Origin: Ctenosaura bakeri
Taxonomy: Eukaryota; Chordata; Lepidosauria; Squamata; Iguanidae
DNA: 64,000 nucleotides
Direction: 5' to 3'
Assembly (NCBI GenBank): GCA_948474755.1
Contig: CAOLHI010001672.1
Coordinates: forward strand, 1 to 64,000
Part shown: piece after piece, positions 55,064 to 64,000 of the stretch
How positions within the stretch are numbered: the stretch's first letter is position 1
How the letters are laid out: every line of letters begins with the position of its first letter
The notes under the pieces: model-generated
The model's database searches: none
Told to the model about the DNA's origin: nothing
What the model saw: only the letters and a program-made list of their open reading frames with translations
Program-made: the position numbers and the translations under genes

Positions 55064-55439
55064 ATGATTAGTGATTAGAATATATTCTTGTAGATTCTAA
55101 ATGTATAGAGTTTGATCTATATATATATATAAAGTAAAAGGGTAGAGAGAGGGAAGGGAGGGGGAAGAGAGGGAAAAAAATATGAGAAAGAAAACAAATC
55201 GGGAGAGGATATTGGTCTCTATGCCGGGAGTAGGTATACCTTCACCCCCCCGCTAAGACCATGGGAGGTCGTTGCCAAGGCAGAAGCGCTTTGGAGGGAA
55301 AGGGGGGGACGAATGTTTGTGTGGGTAGGGGAGGGGAGGGAGGGAAGGGGGAGGGGAGTGGGAGGGGGGAAGGGAGGGGGAGCACCATCACACTAAAGAG
55401 CCAATGGGGAGTGGGATTAGGAAACGGGAAATATGAAAA
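55064..55439 (+). other. L1 inter-ORF G-rich region
   Basis: Purine-rich, with dense runs GGGAAGGGAGGGGG near 55150 and GGGGAGGGGAGGGAGGGAAG near 55330. Several four-run sets of GGG could form G-quadruplexes in the DNA or RNA. It precedes the ORF2 start codon at 55440. Confidence 0.7.
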
Positions 55440-58400
55440 ATGGAGAATAGACTGAGAATATCAACATTGAATGTGAAAGGCTTAGGGACAATAATAAAGA
55501 GAAAAAGGATAGAATTGATATTAAAAAAAGATAAGGCTGATATAATTTTTTTACAAGAAACACATGGAAAAAGAGATAAAAAAAATGAGCTTAGATTGAA
55601 TTGGGTAGCCACTTATGAGGAAGCATTTGGTACATCCAAATCAAGAGGAGTTGCAATAATAATTTCCAAAAGATGTAATTTCATTGTAACAAGTGTGGAG
55701 TTAGATGAAAAAGGTAGATATGTAATTATACAAGGTGAAATAGATGGAGAAACATATGTTATAGTGAATATCTATGCACCTAATGAGAAGCAAAAAGAGT
55801 TTTATGAAGAAATATTTAATAAGATTAAAAATATGAAAGGAGATTACACAATAATGGCAGGTGATTTTAATATGGTGATGGATAGATGGAAAGATAAATC
55901 GGATCCATTAATTAGAGACAGATATAATAATATAACAATTTTGAATAAATTAGTGAGTAGAAATGAATTGATAGATGTTTGGAGGTTAATAAAGGGTGAG
56001 GAAAAGAAATATACGTATTATTCATCAGTTCATAAAAATTATTCAAGAATAGATTATATCTTTGTCTCAAAGAATATGATACCTAGATTAATAAATACAG
56101 AAATAGAAACAATAAAAGTGACAGACCATGCTTTGATGAATTTGGATATAACTATGAAAAGGAATTATAGAGAAGCAAAAAGGTGGAGATTGGATATTAA
56201 GTTACTTAATTATAAGGAGATAGTAAATAAAATAGAGAAGGAATGGCAAGAAATTTGGGATATAAACAATAAGGAAGTAACACAAGATGTATTATGGGAT
56301 ACAATGAAGGCAGTGGTAAGAGGATTATGTATTACAGAATCAAGCAAATTAAAGAGACAATTAGGAGAAAAAAAATTGAAATTAGAAAAAGAAATAAAAG
56401 AACTAGAGAATGACTATATAATAGATAGAACTAAACAGAAATTAATAATATTACAAGCCAAAAGAGATGAATTAGAAAAGATAGAAATGGATGAAGTTCA
56501 GAAAAACTTAATATATTTGAAAAGGGAATACTTTGAATATAGCAATAAAAATTCTAAAATGCTGGCTAAATCAGTACAATCAAAAAAAATTAGAAATATG
56601 ATTGGCGTAGTAAAAGATAAATTTGGTAAAGAAAAAAGGCTGATGAAAGAGAAATTAAAAATATTTGAGGAATTTTATTGAGAATTGTATTTAGCAGAAG
56701 ATAAATCTGTAGAGAATATAGAGGACTATATTAATAAAAATTGGAAAATAAGATTAACAGAACAAGATAAAGGATTGATGGAAGAAATGATATCAGAAGA
56801 GGAAATAGAAGAAGTAATAAATAACTTAAAAAGAGGAAAATCACCAGGATTGGATGGACTAGGTCCAGAATACTATAAAACATTTAAAAAAGGTTTAATC
56901 CCTAAACTAAAAGGGTTATATAATAGTATATTAAGGGGTGGAAAAATTCCATTATCATGGAAGCAGTCACTAATAATATTAATTTTAAAACCAAATAAGG
57001 ATTCTATGGATCCAGGTTCTTATAGACCAATATCTTTAATAAACCAAGATGCAAAAATTTTGACAGCAATAATGGCGAAGAGGTTAAATAAATGTATTTA
57101 TAAATATATACATAAAGATCAATGTGGTTTTATTCAAGGAAGACAGATGGCAAATTTAATAGGGAAAACGATAAATAAAATAAATATAATGGATAGAGAA
57201 AAACAAAAAGCTGGAATTTTAGCGTTAGATATATTTAAAGCCTTTGATTGTGTGGAATGGCCGGCATTAAAAACAATTTTAAATAAAATAGGATTAGGAG
57301 AAAGATTTAAAGCGTTAATAAATCAATTATACTCATATAATACATCTGTAGTGATGGTAAATGATGGATTTACAGATCAGATTCAAATAACAAGAGGAAC
57401 GAGACAAGGATGTCCATTATCTCCAGTTTTATTTGCAATAGTTATAGAAATATTAGCGAATGTGATAAGAAATGATGAGAATTTGGAAGGAATTGGAGCT
57501 AAGGAGAAAAATAAAATAAGCTTATTTGCAGATGACACATTGTTGACAATTAAAGATCCGGTTGAAAAGATAGATAGAATAGATAAACATTTAAAAGAGT
57601 TTGGGGAGAAGACAGGATTGAAAATAAATTGGGCCAAATCAGAAATAATGTTATTTAATTATACTAAAGAAGAAGTACAAAAATTTATAAGTAGTAAAAG
57701 AGGATTACTTAAAGTAAAAGAATCAATTAAATATTTAGGAATAGATATTACAAAAAATTTACAAGAACTACAAGAAAAAAATTTCAAGAAATTAAGATTA
57801 GAAATTAAACGGAAATTAGAGGATTATAAAAATATAAAGTTATCGTGGTTTGGTAGAATAGCAGTGGTAAAAATGAAAATTTTACCTAAAATTAATTTTT
57901 TGTTTAGAATGTTACCAATAAAAGTATCAGAGGAAGAGTTAAAGGAGTGGCAAAAGATATTAAATAATTTTTGTAATGGAAATAAGAAATCGAGGATTAA
58001 CAAGAAATATTGGTATAAAAGTCAAAAAGAAGGTGGCCTGGGACTTCCAAATTTAAAATGGTATTATTATGCAAATCAATTGAGATATATCATAGATGGA
58101 GTTTCAGGAAACGGCGATTTAGATTGGTTAGAGACAGAAGATAAGAATATTGAGATGAAATTAGAGAATATATTTTTTAGGAATTTTTCAAAGAAAGAAA
58201 TGGAAAAAATAGAAAATCCTTTTATAAAAAATATAATAGAAATATGGAAGAAAAATAAAAGAAAATTGATACCGAATATATCAATATTAACTCCGATAGT
58301 AATGATGGAAAAATTTCCAATAAATTTAAGAGAAATAATAGAGAAAGAAATAAAAAAACAAAAAATATATAGATTAAAAGATTGGATGAAAATAATGATA

Positions 58401-59273
58401 AATAAAGAAAGAATGAAAGAGAGATTCCAGGAAACTAAGATATCTTGGTTAAATTATATACAACTAGAGCAATGGACAAAGAGTATGAAAAGATATGTTA
58501 AGGATTTTAAAGAATATACTAAATTTGAACAAATTATTATTCAAAGAGAAAATATGCAAGAAAATGAAATACTAAAAGGTACAACAAGTGAAATATATAA
58601 AATATTAGCAAAAGAACAAGAAGAGGATTATCTTAGAAAAATATGGGAGGAAGAGACAGTACAAACTATAGATATACAAGAATGGAGAAAAATTTGGGAA
58701 CAACGCCATTTAAAAAAATTATCAATAAGAATAAAAGAGAATTATTATAAAATAGTTTGGAAATGGTACTTGACTCCAGTGAAATTAAATCAAATAGATG
58801 AGAAATATTCAAGATTGTGTTGGAGAGGATGTCAAGAAATTGGTACATATATGCATATGTGGTGGAATTGCAACAAGATAAAGGGATTTTGGCAAAAGGT
58901 TTTTAAAGAGATAAAAGAGATTATAGGATTAGAAATACCAGTATGTCCAAATATAGCGTTGTTGTCCATATATAATAAGGTAGAGTGTACTCAGGCAAAG
59001 AAAGAATTAATAACAAATTTGTTAACTGCAGCAAGATTAATAATAGCAAAAAAATGGAAGACAAATGAAAAATTTCAAATAGAAGAATGGTAAAAAGAAG
59101 TGTGGAAAATTGCAATTAATGATAAACTAACATGTAGAATTAGGTTTATGAAAGGTTTGGTAAAAACAAATGATTTTGAAGAAATTTGGAAAATATTTTT
59201 AGAAAAAGTTTTGAAAAGAGATGGTAATGCTACCTTGTTAAAAGAAGAATGGCAATTTTGGAAAGTGGATTAA
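55440..59273 (+). pseudogene. L1 ORF2 (endonuclease and reverse transcriptase), two nonsense codons
   Basis: One frame of 1277 codons, interrupted only by TGA at 56679-56681 (codon 414) and TAA at 59091-59093 (codon 1218), ending at TAA 59271-59273. Order of parts: an AP-type endonuclease (ISTLNVKGL at residue 6, FLQETHG, AGDFNMVMDR, SRIDYIFVSKN, VTDHALM), then reverse transcriptase (GKSPGLDGLGPEYYK, SYRPISLINQDAKILT, GFIQGRQ, ALDIFKAFDCVEW, TRQGCPLSPVLF and FADD at about 696-699). A C-terminal CWRGCQEIGTYMHMWWNC, of C-X3-C-X7-H-X4-C form, is at about 1125. Length matches intact L1 ORF2 (about 1275). The first stop separates the endonuclease from the reverse transcriptase, so the copy should not retrotranspose alone. 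Confidence 0.96.
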
Positions 59274-59809
59274 ATAAAAAGTTGGCTCTGGGGGGTGGGT
59301 TTTTTTTTTATTATTACTTTTATCTTTTATTTTGTATTTTTATATTGTTTATTATCTGTGTGTGTTAAACTTGTGATTTATAGATGTAATTTGATATGTG
59401 ATGTTCAATGTTTAAAAGGGGGGGGAAGTTAAAAGGTAATTGGTTTTAGAGAGAGGTTATTTTTAGAGATATTAAGTAATAAGTTTATAATTAATAATAG
59501 TAAGAGATTAAATGGGAGTGAAAAATATTGAATTAAGAGTGAAAGAATAATAATAAAAATGAATATAATGAAAATAAGAATTGAAGATATGTAACAAAAA
59601 TGTATAAATTGTATGAACGGAACAAGCTGAACAAGTTTATGATTTTAGGGGAAGGGAAAAACAATAATATAAGTATGCATTGTTTAAAAGAAGGAAAAAA
59701 ATTTTTTTGTTTTGTTTGTTTTTTAATTCACCATTGTGTATAACACATGGTGTTTTATTTTTCGTTTGTTTTTGTGTTATAGTTTAATAAAATTTTAAAA
59801 AAAATTTTT
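59274..59809 (+). other. L1 3' UTR
   Basis: Contains GGCTCTGGGGGGTGGG followed by a T run, a G8 tract near 59418, and ends AGTTTAATAAAATTTTAAAA with AATAAA near 59785. It is AT-rich otherwise and has no coding capacity. Confidence 0.8.
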
Positions 59810-59824
59810 TTTTACTGCATGCAG
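59810..59824 (+). repeat. Target-site duplication, right, of full-length L1
   Basis: TTTTACTGCATGCAG, identical to 53664-53678. Confidence 0.95.
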
Positions 59825-62324
59825 CTGCTGCAAATGCAGAACTTCCGTTAGAAACAGGGTGGCAACCCACCCACACCCAAATATTTGAAATTACTGAAGG
59901 CCATCACTACCTGAACAGAATGTTCCCTAGATGTGTTACCCTGCAGATTTTCTTCTTCTTGCCATTTTATCTTATTTTTTTAATCTAGCCAAACTTGAAA
60001 TAATGTAAACATCTCTACTGCTCTAGCTCAGCCTTTTCCAACTTGGTGCTCTTCAGATGTGCTGGGCAACAGGTCTCATCATGCCTAGGTTGTGGAAAGC
60101 TGTTCCATCTCTTCTTTTTATCCCTAAAGTTACACTTTTCTCCCAGCAGAAAATTAGTGATGGGCTGTTAACCAGAAAAAAAAATGCATTTAGGGCTTTT
60201 AAAAGATAATGATTTATTTATCACATTTATAGGCCATCTCCTCTCCAAGCAGCTCCAATATACCAATGAGAACCCAGTATGCTCCATGGCTGAGTGGGAA
60301 CTAGAACTTGAAGGCCAAAGCAGTTGTTACTTTCACACTGGGATGGGGAAAATGTTAGCTCTTCTGATTTTGTTGGACTATATCTCCTATTGGCTCTCAC
60401 CAGTATAACCAATGGTCAAGGCTAATGGGAGTTGCAGTCCAAAATCTGGAGGGCCATAAATTCCCAATCTTTGCTTTAATTGCATAATAAACAACAACAC
60501 CTGACTTTTTAAAAACAGTTAGCTAGCTGGATGATCCCACTAGGTGTTCATCTAGATGGAAAGGTTTTTTTCTTAGTGCTAATTGCCATTGGGAGTGATT
60601 TTCATCAGGCTTACAGCTGGCAAAGAGAAAAAAACCTCCTCTATCCCATGCATTTTGATCCCAGTAAAACCTGCATGGTATTGATGCTTATTGTTGTTTT
60701 TTAAAATATGCACAGTTGCTTAGTTTGCTGATGAAGTAACATCTAGCTTGACTCTTAATGCTACATCCAGGCTGAAAGATCCATTATACTTGTTTCACAC
60801 CAATTCCCATCAGTGGATGGTACATGCTGTTTGAAGTATTAGACCAAGAACATCTGTATGGCCACAAGTTCCCCACTTCTAGTCTATGTGGCTGAGTGGG
60901 GTCTGTCACTCCATTTGTTGTCCCATGTTGGTTTTTTTTATACTGGAGATGAGTTATCTATCTCTTTAATAAACTGGTACCACCAGACAAAGCACAGACC
61001 AAAAGATTTTTTTAATGTAATTCCTCTTTTCCCTCCAAGATTCCTTAACTCTCACACTTACTGTTTTATCTTCACAACAACCCTATGAAGTAGATAAGAC
61101 TGAGAAAGATGCATGACTAGTCCTAAGGTTACTTCCCAATGGTGCAGTTAGATAATTAGAGATGCTCACAGATAAGAGATTCTTTTAGATAATAATATAA
61201 CTATTTCACTGTGTTCAAAATAGATAAACCAATCCTACCATGATCTGGATGCTCTCCTTTTCATCTTGCTGAGTGGGACACCCAGGCACTGGATTCTGTC
61301 CCCAAATACTGCCCTGATGTGACCCCAACAACAAGCAGGATGTCTTAGCTCTTGTTCATACAGTGCACTGTCTTCTGGTGTGACCTCTGCACATACTCCT
61401 CATGGGCACACACATTGCATCCATTGACTGCCATGGGACACAATACTCATGTTTTTGTTTTAAATGTGAGATCCTGAAACAGAATTCCTGCATATATAGT
61501 GGGTGCACTATTTCAGTCTGGACCTATTCCACTGATCACAACAAAACAATTCTGGATTCTCAAGATAACTGCTGAGATTAGAATCACATTCAAAGGTACC
61601 AAAGGAACTGATTTTCCAGAGAAGTAAATTATTGACAAGGACAGGGAAGATGAATAAGCTCCTCAAACACTCGTTTCTCTAGAATGCAACAAGTTTTCCT
61701 TTTGCAGCTGGCTATAAATTTGTTTGAACCCAGCATGAGGAAAACAAGATCCTGTGTGCTTACTGAGTCTTCCAGCATCATTCACCAGGAACATGTTGCA
61801 ACAAGTCTTGTTTACCTTCTTACCTAGGTCTAAATAGTCATTTGGGATCAGGTGTTATGACAGAAGCATGAGAAATATGGAAGGAGCACTGCACTGCTGT
61901 AACTTCTTCACTAAATACTCACCATTTAAGACTGAATTACATAGTTAGTGAAGAACATGTCATGGTCCTAGGAAATTTACACGATGAAAACTCTTTGCAC
62001 ATGTAGATAGAATCTATTTAGTGTCACTGTCATGGCTCTTATGGCAGTGGTGTGTGTGTGTGTGTGTGTGTGTGCGTGCCTTCAAGTCATTTCTGACTTA
62101 TGGCAACCCGATCACATACAAGGGACCAAAGCACCTTGGCACACCATAGATGCTTGCCAGACTGCAAGTAAAGGATCTTCTCATACCCTCCAGCTCTCCT
62201 AATTTGCAAGTGATAGTTCCAATTAATCCTCTTTCATCCCACTTTTTCAGCTGCTTTTAAAATGTCAGTTTCTTTCCCCTTCTCCACTTCCTCCCTTTGT
62301 CCTCAGCTTAAGTTTTATTAAACA
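59825..62324. other. Non-coding stretch with old repeats
   Basis: At 60030-60475 fragments of a squamate repeat occur (CCAACTTGGTGCTCTTCAGATG and GGGAGTTGCAGTCCAAAATC) around a TTATTTATCACATTTATAGG piece. A (TG)n microsatellite at 62047-62074 adjoins a Sauria SINE tail (CTTCAAGTCATTTCTGACTT) at about 62080-62110. No gene was seen. Confidence 0.5.
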
Positions 62325-63155
62325 GATACAGTGTCTTATTGTGCAATGCAAAGCCACTGGGATGAAAAAAAAGGTCCTCCAATAATTAAATTATGACTGA
62401 AGCAAAATAGGTATAAAAAAGTTCTGCCTTTTCATTGTAATCTGCTAGCATTTTACCAGCAGTAACACCACTTGCTTTGTCACTATCGTGCTCTGAACAT
62501 ATTAAAAAAACTGTTCCTTATTTGCCTAGCCAGTCTCAATTCATTTTGAGCTTTAGCTTTCTTTACACTATTCCTGCAAGTTTGGACTTTACATCTCTAT
62601 TATTTCTTGGAAATTGACCTTGCTTCCATTTTTTTATACATGCTCTTTTTTCTTTTCACTTCCTCCCTGAATTTACTGTGTAGCCACATTGGCTTTCTCA
62701 GATGTTTCCCATTTTTCTTCTTCCATTGAACTGTTTCTGATTGTGCTTTTAGCAGTTCCTTCTTCATGTAATATCACCCATGCTAAGTGTCTTTTTCCTT
62801 CAACATCTCTACCCATGGAATTCTGCTCAGTATTTCCCTGAATTTGATAACATCAGCTTTACTGAAATCCAAGGTTTGTGTTTGGCTAAAGTTTTCTTCG
62901 ACCTATCTCACAATCATGAATTCTAGCATTAAATGGTCACTCTCACCAAAGTACCAACTGCTCTGATGCCAGTGACCAACTCCTCCTTGTTGGTTAGGTT
63001 CAAGTCCAGGACTGCTGATCCCCTTGTTCCTTCCTTTGCCTTTTGAAAGAAGAAATTACATGCAAGACATATTTGCTGGTGAGCCTACAGTTAGCAGAGC
63101 TAAGCAGATAATCAAGTTAACTGAAGTCCCCGATAATTATCCATTGTTGATCCCC
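62325..63155 (-). mobile_element. CR1 LINE, endonuclease-region remnant
   Basis: On minus, frames read QQWIIIGDFS, then GSPANMSCM and, across frame changes, VLDLNLTNKEELVTGIRAV- and GESDHLMLEFMI-like blocks, the end of the CR1 endonuclease and the linker to reverse transcriptase. It joins L1 sequence at about 63155. It is heavily mutated. Confidence 0.7.
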
Positions 63156-64000
63156 CGTCTTTATTGAAACTAGTGGATTTGGTATTAATATCACCAGATC
63201 ATCTATGTAAGCTCTCAGCTTGTACTTTTCTTTTTTGACTTTCACACTATGTATTCTGCCATCTTGTCTAACATCTCTCAGTAAAGTCTCCAAGACCAAG
63301 ATGAAAAGCAAAGATGATCAGTAGTGTTCTTATTTGGTCCTTTTTGTATCTAGTTGGTATTGAGACATTACCATTTACTAAAATCTGTCCTTTTTAAACT
63401 GAATATGTAGTCTTTACAGCCTGGATATTTTCTCCAAAGTCCAACCTGTCATAGAATCATAGAATCATAGAATCATAGAATCATAGAATCATAGAAATTC
63501 AGAGTTGGAAGAGACCACACAGGCCATCCAGTCCAACCCCCTGCCATGCAGGAACACCCTCAATATGTCTAATATGTGAAATAAGTAATTCCATGAAATA
63601 TTGTCAAAAGCTTTCTCAGCATCTAAACAGATCAAGGCTGCCTTTTTGTCACTGTGGAATTCCAAATAACCAATAATATTCAAAGAAGTTCTTATGCTAT
63701 TTCTTGTCTTTTGGGCAAAAGTCCACTTTGGTCCACATGAATATTCTCAGCAACATGTTTCCTCAATCTATTTGCCAAGATGGTAGTAAATATCTTGTAG
63801 TCATTGTTTAATGAGGAGATAGGTCTGTAATACTGTATAAATGAGGCCAATTGTTTATTTTTGGCTACAGATAATGTCATTTTTTATTCTTTCCTGATAA
63901 TGTCTCTGTTTTCAGTCCAGAACTCTTCTGGTTCCCTATTGCTCAGTAGTGCAAACTTGTTACTTACATGGTCTATAAATTCTACAGAGAGGTTGTTCAG
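63156..64000 (-). mobile_element. L1 reverse transcriptase remnant with an inserted CR1 tail
   Basis: On minus, from the right edge: YYRPISSLNNDYKIFTTILA and NRLRKHVAENIHVDQSGLLP (63840-63700), AALICLDAEKAFDNISWNYL (63650-63590), then after the CR1 tail VLETLLRDVRQDGRIHSVKV and LRAYIDDLVILI (the FADD box as YIDD) at 63290-63170. These are successive L1 ORF2 palm blocks. It is truncated by the window edge and by CR1 at about 63155. Confidence 0.85.
63449..63563 (-). mobile_element. CR1 3' end inserted in L1, with octamer tail
   Basis: Six units of CATAGAAT (63449-63496) form the CR1 3' terminal octamer array. Then come AGAGTTGGAAGAGACCAC and GCCATCCAGTCCAACCCC, CTGCCATGCAGGAACACCCTC, the last about 70 bases of CR1. 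L1 coding sequence lies on both sides. Confidence 0.9.

Larger units (their letters stand above)
53679..59809 (+). mobile_element. Full-length L1 retrotransposon
   Basis: 6131 bp with a perfect 15-bp target duplication on both sides, a 5' UTR of 271 bp (53679-53949), ORF1, a 575-bp inter-ORF region rich in GGGAGGG, ORF2 and a 3' UTR ending ATAAAATTTTAAAAAAAATT. It was a recent insertion by its intact duplication and mostly open frames. It cannot retrotranspose autonomously because ORF2 has two in-frame stops. The plus-strand ORF frames are A-rich, as in other vertebrate L1s. Confidence 0.96.

Noticed and set aside
1..64000. CRISPR arrays, riboswitches, bacterial operons or ribosome-binding sites
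   Set aside because: The sequence is vertebrate nuclear DNA; no regular direct repeats with unique spacers and no prokaryotic gene organisation were seen.

Overview
This window looks like nuclear DNA of a squamate reptile (a lizard). The grounds are the repeat mixture: CR1, L1, Vingi/R1-like, Penelope-like and DIRS-like retroelements, tRNA-type Sauria and 5S-rRNA-type SINEs, hAT and three-base-TSD DNA transposons, plus a multi-exon vertebrate gene of the CCN family. There are no bacterial operons, no CRISPR arrays and no free-standing tRNA or rRNA genes. The species assignment is an inference from repeat types only.

The one clear host gene lies on the minus strand from 31302 down to 10499. 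Four exons encode, in order, the IGFBP-like, VWC, TSP1 and C-terminal cystine-knot (CT) domains of a secreted matricellular CCN protein. Splice phases agree at all three junctions, and the exons carry 12, 10, 6 and 10 cysteines, the family's 38. The signal-peptide exon was not found and should lie above 31302. Introns of about 7.9, 1.5 and 10.3 kb and moderate divergence argue against CCN2. I favour CCN5 (WISP2) with the CT domain that mammalian CCN5 lacks.

A second, unidentified gene-like structure is on the plus strand at 3333-4316. It has four candidate exons of 72, 102, 72 and 87 bases, all bounded by phase-1 introns, then a last exon that does not join cleanly. It may be a host gene, a transposon gene or a decaying copy.

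The rest is repeats, often nested. 1-880: DIRS-like fragment. 1912-2804: solo LTR. 4640-5210: 138-bp minisatellite. 6160-7500: CR1 with a nested MITE. 12164-13174: hAT element; 13207-14412: truncated L1. 15481-15660: hairpin MITE. 15690-20370: degraded LINE. 24780-26100: L1 and LINE remnants with a 40-bp perfect palindrome. 28725-30955 and 37190-38745: CR1. 39394-42621: solo LTRs. 42868-45341: MITEs, one splitting a 5S SINE. 45945-48055: old L1. 49013-51443: nested LTRs. 52167-53066: Penelope-like element. 53679-59809: full-length young L1 with a 15-bp target duplication, an open ORF1 and an ORF2 broken by two nonsense codons. 62325-64000: CR1 and L1 remnants.

The elements act on one another. 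MITEs have inserted into CR1 and SINE copies, LTRs into an older LTR and into a SINE, and a CR1 tail into an L1. This gives a readable relative chronology. Limits: homology calls are by eye, and element clades marked uncertain need a repeat-library search.
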